Position numbers and translations under genes: made by a program. Shown piece after piece: positions 8,406-18,560 of a stretch of DNA of 64,000 bases (positions are counted from its first letter, which is position 1; each line of letters begins with the position of its first letter). The stretch is from contig NZ_CP110678.1 of assembly GCF_026167545.1 (NCBI RefSeq), forward strand, positions 3,027,501-3,091,500, read 5' to 3'. Below the pieces are notes generated by a model, which had not been told where the DNA came from, did not search any database, and was given only the letters and a program-made list of their open reading frames with translations. Source of the DNA: Sphingomonas sp. S1-29 (GTDB lineage Bacteria; Pseudomonadota; Alphaproteobacteria; Sphingomonadales; Sphingomonadaceae).

Positions 8406-8783
8406 ATGTACAGGATTTTGCTGGCCGAAGACGACAACGTCATGCGCGAATATCTGACGCGCGCGCTCGAACGGTCGGGGTATGTCGTCAGCGCGGTCGA
8501 TCGCGGGACCGCGGCGATCCCGTTGCTCGAGGCCGAATCGTTCGACCTGCTGCTGACCGACATCGTGATGCCCGAGATGGACGGGATCGAACTCGCGCAG
8601 CGCGCGGGCGAGATGGCGCCCGACATGCGGGTGATGTTCATCACCGGCTTCGCCGCGGTGACGCTGAAGGCGGGCAAGGCGGTGCCGCATGCGCGCGTGC
8701 TGTCGAAGCCGTTCCACCTGCGCGATCTGGTGCTCGAGATCGACCGGTTGTTCGAGAGCGAAACCGTTCCCACCCATAATTGA
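8406..8783 (+). CDS. cpdR: Single-domain response regulator CpdR
   Basis: 125 residues, a lone receiver domain: acidic pocket EDD at 8-10, phospho-acceptor Asp in LLTDIVMPEMDG, Thr/Ala switch region FITGFAA, and Lys in SKPFHLRDLV. MYRILLAEDDNVMREYL is the typical CpdR N-terminus. In Caulobacter, unphosphorylated CpdR directs ClpXP to the pole and primes cell-cycle protein degradation; phosphorylation by CckA-ChpT blocks it. It is divergent from the amidohydrolase gene. Confidence 0.9.
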   Translation: MYRILLAEDDNVMREYLTRALERSGYVVSAVDRGTAAIPLLEAESFDLLLTDIVMPEMDGIELAQRAGEMAPDMRVMFITGFAAVTLKAGKAVPHARVLSKPFHLRDLVLEIDRLFESETVPTHN

Positions 8784-8860
8784 TGCGCCGCGGGGGCCGC
8801 GCAGGCGTTTACCCGCTTGCACCCGGCGGCGACCCTCGCTAATGGCGTCGCTCCCACTGG

Positions 8861-8935
8861 GGGCGCGTAGCTCAGTGGTAGAGCACTGTGTTGACATCGC
8901 AGGGGTCGCAAGTTCAATCCTTGCCGCGCCCACCA
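8861..8935 (+). tRNA. tRNA-Val (GAC)
   Basis: A 7-bp acceptor stem GGGCGCG/CGCGCCC, D-arm GCTCAGTGGTAGAGC, anticodon loop TTGACAT (anticodon GAC) and T-arm GTTCAATCC are all present. CCA is encoded at 8933-8935. A terminator follows at once. Confidence 0.96.
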
Positions 8936-8938
8936 TCA

Positions 8939-8975
8939 AAAACCCCGCCGGCTCGACGAGCTGGCGGGGTTTTTT
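8939..8975 (+). terminator. Rho-independent terminator after tRNA-Val
   Basis: The GC-rich inverted repeat CCCCGCCGGCTCG/CGAGCTGGCGGGG (8943-8969, one G-T pair) is followed by six T (8970-8975). The likely start of the hemerythrin gene lies only a few bases beyond. Confidence 0.9.
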
Positions 8976-8979
8976 GTAT

Positions 8980-9618
8980 GTGCGTTCCGAGCGCGCGCTT
9001 TGGACCGCGCGGGGCGACGAGGAGGATTGCGGCATCGCTGAGGACAACACCGATCTGGCGCTGGCCGAGCGTTCGGGGATCGACGATTCGATCGCTTATC
9101 TGCGCGGTGCGTATCCGCAAGCTGGATGGCGCACGCATGCCAATTTCGGGCAGCTCGCCGATTTCTGGCTGCACGTCCACGAATCGCTGCGTAGCGAGGG
9201 CGCCGAGGTGGCCAGCGTCGTCGATCGGTTTCGCGTCCGCCAGCTCGATCCTCATGCCTTCCAGCGCGCCTTCGTGCCGCGGCTCAACGGCTTTCTCGGG
9301 CATCTCGAACAGCATCACCAGATCGAGGATGCGGCGTATTTCCCCAGGTTCAAGACGATCGATCCGCGGATGGTCGCCGGCTTCGACCTGCTCGAGGCCG
9401 ATCACGCGCTGATCCACGAACTTCTGCTCAAGACCGTCGACGATGCGCGCGCGCTGCTCACGGCGCTGGCGCTCCCCGGCGACGCCGGCCTGCGCGCGGC
9501 CGATGGCTATGCCCAGCGCGCCGACCGCTTCCTGGCGCTGATGCTGCGGCATCTTGCCGACGAGGAGGAAATTGTCGTCCCCGCATTGCTCGAACATGGC
9601 GAGCGACCGCTCCTTTGA
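8980..9618 (+). CDS. Hemerythrin HHE-domain protein
   Basis: About 212 residues from GTG 8980. The conserved HHE ligands are visible: HPNF-like HANFGQLADFWLHVHESL, FLGHLEQHHQIEDAAYFP, LEADHALIHELL and MLRHLADEEEIVVPALLEH. These form a di-iron four-helix bundle that binds O2/NO or iron. The start is uncertain. GTG 8980 abuts the tRNA terminator. A strong GAGGAGGA lies at 9019-9026 before an in-frame ATC (9034), which would shorten the N-terminus to the region with clear homology. Function in oxygen/NO sensing or protection is inferred only. Confidence 0.8.
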   Translation: MRSERALWTARGDEEDCGIAEDNTDLALAERSGIDDSIAYLRGAYPQAGWRTHANFGQLADFWLHVHESLRSEGAEVASVVDRFRVRQLDPHAFQRAFVPRLNGFLGHLEQHHQIEDAAYFPRFKTIDPRMVAGFDLLEADHALIHELLLKTVDDARALLTALALPGDAGLRAADGYAQRADRFLALMLRHLADEEEIVVPALLEHGERPLL

Positions 9619-9703
9619 CCCGCGTTCTTGCTCGCGAAAGGTGCCAGCGCGAACCTGTGCTGAAGACTATTTGCAATCCGCCGAAAGGGCGGCGAGAGCG
9701 GCT

Positions 9704-10714
9704 TCAGGCGGCCAGGCGTCCCGGTGCCACTTTCAGTGTCACGATAAGCCCGCTCTCGGCCCAGTCGTAATCGATCGCGCCGCGCAAGTGTCCGGTTACG
9801 CTCCGCTCGACCAGCTTGCTGCCATAGCCTGCCTTTCCCGATGGCGGTTCGACCTTGGGGCCGCCGCTTTCGGTCCATACGATCGTGACGGCTTCGTCCT
9901 GCGCCGAACACGAAACGTCTAGCGTGCCGTCGTCGACCGACAGTGCGCCGTATTTGAGCGAGTTGGTGGCCAGCTCGTGAATCACGAGGGCCAGGATCGT
10001 TGTCGCCGAATCGCCTACGCTCATTCGCGGCACCGACACGCGGATGCGCCCGCTGAAGGCGCCCAGATCGTCATACGGCGCAAGCAAGACGGTCAACAGA
10101 TCGCCCAGCAATGCCGACGCGGCCTTCGTCTGCCCCGGGACCGGACGAACCAGATCATGCGCACGCCCCAGCGCGGTAAGCCGAAGCGTCAGTTCCTCGG
10201 CCATTTCGGTGGTGGTCGAGGTCAATCGCGACGATATCGCGGCAAGCCCCGAGGCGATCACGAGCAGGTTCTGCACGCGATGACTCATCTCCCCAGCCAG
10301 CAGTTCGCGGCCTTCCTCGGCCTGTTTGCGCCCGGTTACGTCGATGAAGATTCCGAACATGATTCGGCTTACCATGCCGGCATCATCGCCCTTGCCGCGC
10401 GCCGATATCCATTTGAGCTCGTCGCCGATCATGATCCGAAAATCGATCTCATAGGGGCCGATGATCGCGCGCGTCGCATTGAACGCCGCGCGGACCCGGT
10501 CGCGATCGGCGGGGTGGATGTGCGCCGATAAATCCTCGAAACTCACATCGGTGGCGCGGGGAATACCCCAGAGATCATAGGCGTGATCGTCCATCGCCAG
10601 CGCATCGGTATCGACGTTCCAAGACCAGAGCGTGACCCCGGCTGCTTCGATCGCCCTCACCAGATTCTTCGGTTCCCACAACAGCGGCTTGAGCGTTTCG
10701 GCGGTACTGGTCAT
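9704..10714 (-). CDS. PAS-HWE sensor histidine kinase
   Basis: 336 residues. The N-terminal PAS fold (about 20-130) has WSWNVDTDALAMDD and IHPADRDRV. It is followed by the HWE/HisKA_2 domain: phospho-acceptor His in GEMSHRVQNLL, N-box HELATNSLKYGALS, and C-terminal GYGSKLVERSV. No transmembrane segment, so the kinase is soluble. HWE kinases in alphaproteobacteria commonly feed the PhyR general stress response or act as light/redox sensors. No Cys-containing LOV motif (GRNCRFLQ) is seen. No response regulator is adjacent, so it is an orphan. Confidence 0.9.
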   Translation of the reverse strand: MTSTAETLKPLLWEPKNLVRAIEAAGVTLWSWNVDTDALAMDDHAYDLWGIPRATDVSFEDLSAHIHPADRDRVRAAFNATRAIIGPYEIDFRIMIGDELKWISARGKGDDAGMVSRIMFGIFIDVTGRKQAEEGRELLAGEMSHRVQNLLVIASGLAAISSRLTSTTTEMAEELTLRLTALGRAHDLVRPVPGQTKAASALLGDLLTVLLAPYDDLGAFSGRIRVSVPRMSVGDSATTILALVIHELATNSLKYGALSVDDGTLDVSCSAQDEAVTIVWTESGGPKVEPPSGKAGYGSKLVERSVTGHLRGAIDYDWAESGLIVTLKVAPGRLAA

Positions 10715-11014
10715 TGCTTCTCCGCACGCGCTTGGCGCATGTCATACCTTTGCTGGCGTATCGCGGGGGGCTTTCGCACACCGCCAGCCTTGCCGCAACC
10801 GAGCCTCGGTTCGACGCGGAGGCGACACATCTTGGCCGCCGAACTGGCCCAGAACACGCTAGCGGCGCTCGGCTCGCGCGGATGGCTGGGAAAGGCTGAA
10901 CGCAATCACTCGTTGGGGCCGGTGAATGGGAGAACAGATAGCGTCAGACAACCTTACCGGGACGACCTGAACACGCCCAAATGGCATAGTCACCGTTCTG
11001 AAGCTGACCAATCG
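10715..11014. other. Intergenic region, no convincing gene
   Basis: All frames here are short or have non-protein-like composition. Base composition is more mixed than in neighbouring genes. It should hold the HWE kinase promoter. I find no clear repeat, RNA or -35/-10 pair. Together with the two fragments that follow it looks like a decayed segment. Confidence 0.6.
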
Positions 11015-11228
11015 TCAAGGATGATCGTTATCGCAGTCCTGACCGCACCAAGGCTGCACCGCCGCGGCGCGATGTAGAGCTTGCAGATTGGTTTCGACTT
11101 CGCTTCTCACCCAATCGATGCTGGCCTTCCTCAGGTCGTGTTGCTTTGCCATCATCTTGACGAGCGGGTTCGTCGGGACGTTGAGAAGCCGAGCGAGTTC
11201 CGGTGCCGCGATCGTACGTTCGGCCCCC

Positions 11229-11251
<23 letters not shown>
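11015..11251 (-). CDS. Unrecognised small ORF or gene fragment
   Basis: 78 residues, MSCIPSSAGAERTIAAPELA... ending CGQDCDNDHP. The first ten codons run antisense through the CoA-transferase remnant, so the 5' end is probably not native. From AERTIAAPELARLLNV onward the amino-acid make-up looks protein-like, with a possible short helix-turn-helix (APELARLLNVPTNPLVKMM). I do not recognise the family. It may be the tail of a gene truncated by the same event that left the neighbouring pseudogene. Confidence 0.25.
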
Positions 11252-12725
<1,474 letters not shown>

Positions 12726-12791
12726 TGTGGTTCCTTGCCCGGGGTGCGGGCGTTGGTTCGTTCGGAAGGGACCGCGAGCGGTGGGAAGCCT

Positions 12792-14642
12792 TTAGAAGGA
12801 TTGCCAATCGTCCGATTCGGTCGCTGCCGGACGGACGAGCGCCGCCACCGCAGCCTTGGGCAGTTGCTTGACCGGTCCCGAAAAGCGGACCTGCGTCGCA
12901 TATCCATCGACCACCGCGGCGGTCCCCACATTGAAGCGACCGGCATGTTCCGAAAGGCCGCGCACTTCGGTTGCAAGGTTGCGCGCAGCCGCCGAGGTCT
13001 CTTCGACCATCGCGGCATTTTGCTGGGTAGCCTGGTCCATCGTCGCGATCGCGGCGCTGATCTGCGTGATCGCGGTCGACTGCGCCTGGTTGTCGGTGGC
13101 GATGTCGCCTAGCAGGCTGTTCACTTCGACGACCCCGGTCGAGATGTCGGCCAGCGAGCCATCGACGCGGCGCACCGCCTCGACCGCGGTGATGATGTCG
13201 GTTTGGGTCGCGCTGAGCTGGTCGCGGGCACGGCCGGCCTCTTCCTCGGCGCGCATCGCCAGCGCCGAGACGAGATCGGCGACCACCGCGAAGCCGCGCC
13301 CGGCATCGCCCGCTCGGCCTGCCTCGACCGCGGCGTTCATCGCCAGCACGCGGGTCTGGAACGCGATCTTGTCGAGCCCCTCGATCACGCTGTCGATTCC
13401 CTTGGCGCTGTCCGACACCCGGCTCATCGCGGCGACCGCTTCCTCGGCGGTTGCACGGCCGTCGGCGACGGTCGTCATCGTGCCATTGGCGCGGTGCACG
13501 GTGCGCGTCGCGGCTTCGGCGGTGGTCTTGAGGCGGGTGTCCATCTGGATCACCGCAGCCGACGTCTCCTCGAGGTTCGCCGCATTGCTCTCGGTTCGGC
13601 GTGCGAGGTCTTCCGATGCCTGCGCGATCTCGCTCGATCCGGTGCGGATCGATGCGGTCGACTCGCCGACCGAGCCGATCAGTTCGCGCAGCGAGCCGAT
13701 CGCGTCGTTGAAGTTGGACTTCACCGCGGCATAGCTCGCCGGGAAGTCGCGCGTGATCTCGGCCGTGAGGTCGCCCTCGGCGACGTCCGACAGATGCTGC
13801 GACAGCGTGTCGACGACCAGCTTCTGCTCGGCTTCGGCGCGGGCGGCGGCGGCGTCGGCTTGGTCCTTGGCCACCGCGGCGTCGCGGAATACCAGCACTG
13901 CGCGTGCCATGTCGCCCAGCTCGTCGTGGCGATCGAGGTCGGGGACGGTGATGTCGTGCTTGCCGGCGGCAAGATCGGCCATGGTGCCGGTCAGTCGCGA
14001 GACCGGGCGGGCGATCAGCTGGCTGAGCATGAAGGCGAGCCCAATCGCAATGCCGATCATCGCGATGCCGCCGATGATCAGCACCGTGACGGCCGAATTG
14101 ATCGCGCTTTGCTGGCTTTCCGAATTGGTCTTGATCAACGCCTCTTCGGCGTCGCGGATCTCACGCAGCGGCAGTACCGCGGCGCTGGTCAGCACCGCCT
14201 TGCCGGCGGCGCGGACTTCGGCCTCCGCGCCTTCGCGCTCGCCGGCCTTGACGCGCGCGATCAGCCGGTCGCCCCAGGTCTTGCGCCAGTCGAGCGTCGC
14301 GGTGCGCGACTGCAGCAGCGCGGCTCGCAACGGCGCGTCGGTCAGCAGCGTCTCGAGCTCGCGCGACGCGGCATCATATTCGTCGCGCGCCTCGTCGTAG
14401 GACTTGAGGTAGCTCGGATCAGCCGTGACCAGGAACCCGCGCATCTGGCTGTTTTGCCGCAGCAAAGAGGTTTCCAGCGTCAACGCCTTGGAATGGATCG
14501 TCTGGCTGAGGTTGTTGCCGTCCGACGCGTTGCGGATCGACGTGATGTTCGCGAAGAACACCGCCATCATCGCCGCTGCCGAGACGCAGATGATGAGGAA
14601 CGACAGCGCGAGTTTGCGCGGGATCTTCATGGATTTGAACAT
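12792..14642 (-). CDS. Methyl-accepting chemotaxis protein with CHASE3-like sensor
   Basis: 616 residues. TM1 (about 10-30), a periplasmic CHASE3-like helical domain (about 35-185; SQMRGFLVTADPSYLKSY), TM2 (about 187-210), HAMP (LIARPVSRLTGTMADLAAG), a second HAMP-like linker (LSDVAEGDLTAEITRDFPASYAAVKS), then the MA signalling domain with the hairpin tip IAFQTRVLAMNAAVEAGRAG. The C-terminus DDWQSF fits the xWxxF pentapeptide that binds CheR in enteric receptors. The ligand is unknown. It is downstream of and probably co-transcribed with the TonB-dependent receptor, suggesting sensing linked to uptake. No che genes are in view. Confidence 0.9.
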   Translation of the reverse strand: MFKSMKIPRKLALSFLIICVSAAAMMAVFFANITSIRNASDGNNLSQTIHSKALTLETSLLRQNSQMRGFLVTADPSYLKSYDEARDEYDAASRELETLLTDAPLRAALLQSRTATLDWRKTWGDRLIARVKAGEREGAEAEVRAAGKAVLTSAAVLPLREIRDAEEALIKTNSESQQSAINSAVTVLIIGGIAMIGIAIGLAFMLSQLIARPVSRLTGTMADLAAGKHDITVPDLDRHDELGDMARAVLVFRDAAVAKDQADAAAARAEAEQKLVVDTLSQHLSDVAEGDLTAEITRDFPASYAAVKSNFNDAIGSLRELIGSVGESTASIRTGSSEIAQASEDLARRTESNAANLEETSAAVIQMDTRLKTTAEAATRTVHRANGTMTTVADGRATAEEAVAAMSRVSDSAKGIDSVIEGLDKIAFQTRVLAMNAAVEAGRAGDAGRGFAVVADLVSALAMRAEEEAGRARDQLSATQTDIITAVEAVRRVDGSLADISTGVVEVNSLLGDIATDNQAQSTAITQISAAIATMDQATQQNAAMVEETSAAARNLATEVRGLSEHAGRFNVGTAAVVDGYATQVRFSGPVKQLPKAAVAALVRPAATESDDWQSF

Positions 14643-14683
14643 GACGGGATCTTTCGGTCGGTAGCTGAGGTCCGTGGGAATGC

Positions 14684-14713
14684 CCGACCGGAGCGCGCAG
14701 GCGCCCCGGTCGG
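14684..14713 (-). terminator. Hairpin after the TonB receptor
   Basis: CCGACCGG (14684-14691) and CCGGTCGG (14706-14713) can pair just downstream of the receptor stop. There is no T tract, so attenuation or mRNA 3'-end protection is as likely as termination. A similar hairpin follows the receptor remnant at 17509-17540. Confidence 0.4.
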
Positions 14714-14722
14714 TGCGCCGCG

Positions 14723-17245
14723 TCAGAAGGCGTAGCGCAGCGTTCCCGAGATGGTCCGGCCGGTGTAGGCGCGGCCGAGCGCGATGCCGCTGGCCGGAAT
14801 CGTGCCTTGCGTGACATCGGCCAAGGCGAGCGTGTCGAACAAATTGTTGACGTTCAGCATCAACTGCACCCGCTCGATCGGACGGACCTGCACAAAGGCA
14901 TTGACTAGCGTGTAGCCAGGCATTTTCAGCTGGTTGACGTCCTGCGCGAAGCTGCTCGTCGTGCCGATCACGTTCGCGCCGAAGGTGACATGCTTCAGGT
15001 CGATCTGCGGCGTCGCCTGGAAGATCAGGCTGGGCTGCCGGCGCGGGGTGTTGCCGATGATCGCGGCGCTGGTTGCATCGGCCGTGATCTCGGCGTCGGT
15101 GTAGGTACCGCCCGCGGTCAGGTTGAAGACACCATATTGTACGCCGCCTTCGAACTCGACGCCCTTGGCGCTGTAAGACCGGACGATGTTGACCGACTGA
15201 CTTGAACCATCGGCATTGCTGACGACCTGCGAATTGCGTTCGCTGGTCTTGGCCTGGAAGGCGGTGACGTTGACCGTCAAGCCGCGCTGGCGGAACTTGA
15301 CGCCGATTTCGGCCTGCTTGATCGTGTCGAAGCCGCTGTCGTCATTGAACAGCCCACCGCTGCTGTAACCAACCGCCGGCGTGAACAGGATCTTGTCGGC
15401 GGCAGCGCGGCCACCGCGGCTGTAGCGCGCGAACATCGCCAGCGGCTCGGCAATACGGAAGTTGATGCCGCCCGAATAGCTGAGATAGCCATAGTTGTAA
15501 TCGACGCGACCCGGGCGGTCGAGCGGTAGCACGCCAGTCAGTCGTTCGGCCTGCGAAATCTGCCCATTGCCGTTGACGTCGAACGGTTGCGCGCCGGGGC
15601 CACGGCCAAGGAGCTCGGCACCGAACAGCGTGCCGGCGACCTTGCCGAAATCATAGCGGACGCTGCCGCCAATGGCGATCTTGCCAATGTGATAGTTGAG
15701 CGAGGCATAGGGCGCGTTGATCGCGTAGTTCACGTCGTAGCTGCGATGACCAAAGCCGCCGCTGACAGAGTAGGTGAGGTAACCCTCCTGCGTCACGGGT
15801 ACGCCCGCTGCTGTCGTGATGTTGACCAGCGCCGCATTACCGCCGCCGCGCACGTCGGACAGGATGGTAGCGTAGTGCCAGTCGGTCTTATAGTCCTGCG
15901 ACGACTTGTAGAAGCCGGCGGTGGTCGTCAGGTTGCCGTTGCCAACCTGCCAGACGCGGCTGATACGCAAATCGTTGGTGGCATTGTTGAGGCTGTTCGC
16001 GGTGCGATCGATGAACAGCGTCTGCACCAGCAGGCCGTTGCCGTTCAGCGCTGCCGGGTCGGTGATCGCCTGCCCGGTCAACGGGCCGGTGGCGTAGGAT
16101 AGCCGCGCACCCGCGCCGCCGCTGGCGGCGGCCAGCGCCGCTGCCGATCCGACCGAGCGCGGGAAGTTCTGAAGCGACTTTCCGGACATGTCGGCAAAGC
16201 GGAACTTGTTGCTGACGGTCCACGCGCCGAAATCGAACTGCCCATCGAAGCCGATCGACTTGACGATCGCGTGCTGGCCGTCGCGCAAATCGCTGCGTGT
16301 CGGATTATTGTCGGCATCGAGCCCCAGGATGCCGGCGGTGTTGGGCGACATCAGCGTATCGGACTTGATGTCGAGGCCTGGCACACTGGCATAGACCGGC
16401 GCCGCATTGGTGCCGGTCACGCGCAGCGGAATCGCCTGGTAGGGGGGGGTGATGTCATTCAGATACTTGCCGTACACACGGACATAGCCGTTCGAGAATG
16501 TCTTGGTGATGTTGGCCTTGACCTGGCCGCCGCGGAAGGCGTCGAAGCCCTGGCTGCGCGGGCCTTCACCCTGGCGGAAGAAGCCGCCGACGTGGAAGCG
16601 CAGCGTGTCGCTGATCTTGTGCCCATAATCGCCATCGACGCGATATTCGCCGTAGTTGAGGCCTACCGTCGTCTGGACCGCGCCGCCCTCGACGTCGCCG
16701 GTCTTGGAGATCAGATTGAGCACGCCGCCCGGCGAGTTCGACGCAAAGGTCGATGCCGACCCACCGCGGATCGCCTCGACCTGCGCCACGTTGAGGTCGA
16801 AGCGCATGAACATGTCGGCGCCAAAGCCCTGCATGTCGCCGAATTCGAACACCGGCAGGCCGTCTTCCTGCAGCTGCAGATATTTGGAACCGGTGCCCGA
16901 CATCGGCAGGCCGCGGATCGTGAAATTGGCGTTGCCCTCGCCGATCGCATATTCGACGCGCATGCCCGGGATGTTGCGCAGCGCTTCACCGAGCGAGCGC
17001 GCGCTGAACTTCTCGATCTCGGTCGCCTTCAGCGCACTGGTCGAGGTCGCGCTGTCCAGCCGGTCGCGGCCCTTGGCGACGCCGGTGGTAAAAGCCTCCT
17101 CGGCAGGCGCTTCCTTTGCGGCTTGTTCCGCTTGGGGATCGGATCGCTCGGCTGCCTGTTTGTTTGTGGCAGACTGCGCATGGGCGAGGCCCGGGACCAA
17201 CAGCGCCATTGGCGCGACCGTAAGCAAGAGGCGAAGGCGGTTCAC
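14723..17245 (-). CDS. TonB-dependent outer-membrane receptor
   Basis: 840 residues. Signal peptide MNRLRLLLTVAPMALLVPGLAHAQ. The plug domain (about 55-170) has SLGEALRNIPGMRVEYAIGE, NFTIRGLPMSGTGS, VEAIRGGSASTF and PGGVLNLISKTG. The C-terminal beta-barrel ends in the outer-membrane signature RYAF with terminal Phe. It imports a large substrate (siderophore, sugar or other nutrient) using TonB-ExbB-ExbD energy. No adjacent catabolic genes reveal the ligand. An inserted loop, DVNGNGQISQAE (15545-15580), matches the EF-hand Ca2+ loop. A partial paralogue lies just upstream at 17547-18560. Confidence 0.93.
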   Translation of the reverse strand: MNRLRLLLTVAPMALLVPGLAHAQSATNKQAAERSDPQAEQAAKEAPAEEAFTTGVAKGRDRLDSATSTSALKATEIEKFSARSLGEALRNIPGMRVEYAIGEGNANFTIRGLPMSGTGSKYLQLQEDGLPVFEFGDMQGFGADMFMRFDLNVAQVEAIRGGSASTFASNSPGGVLNLISKTGDVEGGAVQTTVGLNYGEYRVDGDYGHKISDTLRFHVGGFFRQGEGPRSQGFDAFRGGQVKANITKTFSNGYVRVYGKYLNDITPPYQAIPLRVTGTNAAPVYASVPGLDIKSDTLMSPNTAGILGLDADNNPTRSDLRDGQHAIVKSIGFDGQFDFGAWTVSNKFRFADMSGKSLQNFPRSVGSAAALAAASGGAGARLSYATGPLTGQAITDPAALNGNGLLVQTLFIDRTANSLNNATNDLRISRVWQVGNGNLTTTAGFYKSSQDYKTDWHYATILSDVRGGGNAALVNITTAAGVPVTQEGYLTYSVSGGFGHRSYDVNYAINAPYASLNYHIGKIAIGGSVRYDFGKVAGTLFGAELLGRGPGAQPFDVNGNGQISQAERLTGVLPLDRPGRVDYNYGYLSYSGGINFRIAEPLAMFARYSRGGRAAADKILFTPAVGYSSGGLFNDDSGFDTIKQAEIGVKFRQRGLTVNVTAFQAKTSERNSQVVSNADGSSQSVNIVRSYSAKGVEFEGGVQYGVFNLTAGGTYTDAEITADATSAAIIGNTPRRQPSLIFQATPQIDLKHVTFGANVIGTTSSFAQDVNQLKMPGYTLVNAFVQVRPIERVQLMLNVNNLFDTLALADVTQGTIPASGIALGRAYTGRTISGTLRYAF

Positions 17246-17546
17246 TGACTATCCAATTAAAGATCAACCAAGCGGGAACGGATCGAAATCAGGTGCAGCT
17301 TGCGTTGACAGATGGTTGAAACGAAATTTTAACTTAATGCGAAGCCTCAGCTTGCCCGAGGCTGGCATATCTCCATTATAGACGGCTGATCACCGGCGAG
17401 CGTTTTGGCGCGCAATCATTCGATCACCGACACTGATCCGTGCCATGTTGTTCAGGAACTGGGACAAGGCGGATAGGTGGCGGCGGTGATCGGCGGGCGG
17501 GCGATCCTCCCGGCCGGGGCGCGATGGCGCACCGGCCGGGCCGCGA
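17246..17546 (-). promoter_or_regulatory. Upstream region of the TonB receptor
   Basis: About 300 bp without a gene and relatively AT-rich. A TATAAT occurs on the minus strand at 17380-17375, about 130 nt before the receptor start, but I see no good -35. A small hairpin GCCTC/GAGGC (17344-17362) lies in the putative leader. Any operator or Fur-like site is not convincing by eye. Confidence 0.35.
17509..17540 (-). terminator. Hairpin after the receptor remnant
   Basis: CCCGGCCGG (17509-17517) and CCGGCCGGG (17532-17540) pair perfectly around a 14-nt loop, shortly after the stop codon of the partial receptor gene. No T tract. Confidence 0.4.
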
Positions 17547-18560
17547 TCAGAACGCGTAACGCATTGTCGCCGAGAGGGTCCGGCCGGTGTAGGCGCGGCC
17601 GAGCACGACGCCGCTGGCCGGGATCGCGCCCTGCGTAACATCGGCGAAGGCGAGCGTGTCGAGCAGGTTGTTGACGTTTAGCATCAACTGCACCCGATCG
17701 GTCGGGCGGACCTGCACGAAGGCGTTGACCAGCGTGTAGCCGGGCAGCTTCAGGCTGTTGACGTCCTGCGCGAAGCTGCTCGTCGTGCCGATCACGTTCG
17801 CGCCGAAGGTCACATGCTTCAGGTCGATCTGCGGCGTCGCCTGGAAGATCAGGCTGGGCTGCCGGCGCGGGGTGTTGCCGACGATCGCGGCGTTGGTCGC
17901 GTCGGCGGCGATCTCGGCTTCGGTATAGGTGCCACCCGCGGTCAGGTTGAAGACACCATATTGTACGCCGCCTTCGAACTCGACGCCCTTCGCGCTGTAC
18001 GATCGGACGATGTCGACGATCGTCGACGAACCATCGGGAAGGCTGGTGACCTGCGAATTGCGCTCGCTGGTCTTGGCCTGGAAGGCGGTGACGTTGGCGG
18101 TAAAGCCGCGCTGGCGGAACTTGACGCCGATTTCGGCCTGCTTGATCGTGTCGAAACCGCTGTCGTCATCGAACAGCGAACCGCTGCCGTAATTGACCGC
18201 CGGCGTGAACAGGATCTTGTCGGCGGCGGCGCGGCCACCGCGGCTGTAGCGCGCGAACATCGCCAGCGGCTCGGCAATGCGGAAGTTGATGCCGCCCGAA
18301 TAGCTAAGGTAGCCATAGTTGTAATCGATGCGACCCGGGCGGTCGAGCGGCAGGACGTTGGCCTGACGCTCGGCCTGCGAAATCTGGCCATTGCGGTTGA
18401 CGTCGAACGGCAGCACGCCGACCCGACCGCCGCCGAGCTCGAGACCGAACAACGTGCCGGCGACCTTGCCGAAATCATAGCGGACGCTGCCGCCGATCGC
18501 GATCTTGCCGATGTGGTAGTTCAGCGACGCATAGGGCGCGTTGACCGCGTAGTTCACGAG
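17547..18560 (-). pseudogene. TonB-dependent receptor, C-terminal fragment
   Basis: About 336 codons closely matching the last 40% of the intact receptor at 14723-17245: VNYAVNAPYASLNYHIGK, LAMFARYSRGGRAAADKILF and YALVNAF-like barrel strands, ending RYAF. The signal peptide, the plug and the first barrel strands are gone. Upstream, the sequence switches abruptly to a chemoreceptor gene at about 18558-18562. It keeps the EF-hand-like loop as DVNRNGQISQAE (18369-18404). The frame is intact, with an in-frame GTG at 18557 overlapping the chemoreceptor stop, but without signal peptide and plug it cannot be a transporter. Confidence 0.88.

Noticed and set aside
13203..14735. 510-codon plus-strand frame opposite the chemoreceptor
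   Set aside because: Shadow of the MCP coding strand with no recognisable domain.
16441..16450. Frameshift at the G8 run in the TonB receptor
   Set aside because: The frame reads through with sensible sequence (NDITPPYQAI), so no frameshift is needed.
17344..17362. Riboswitch or attenuator in the TonB receptor leader
   Set aside because: Only a small GCCTC/GAGGC hairpin is visible; no cobalamin-box or other aptamer signature could be recognised.
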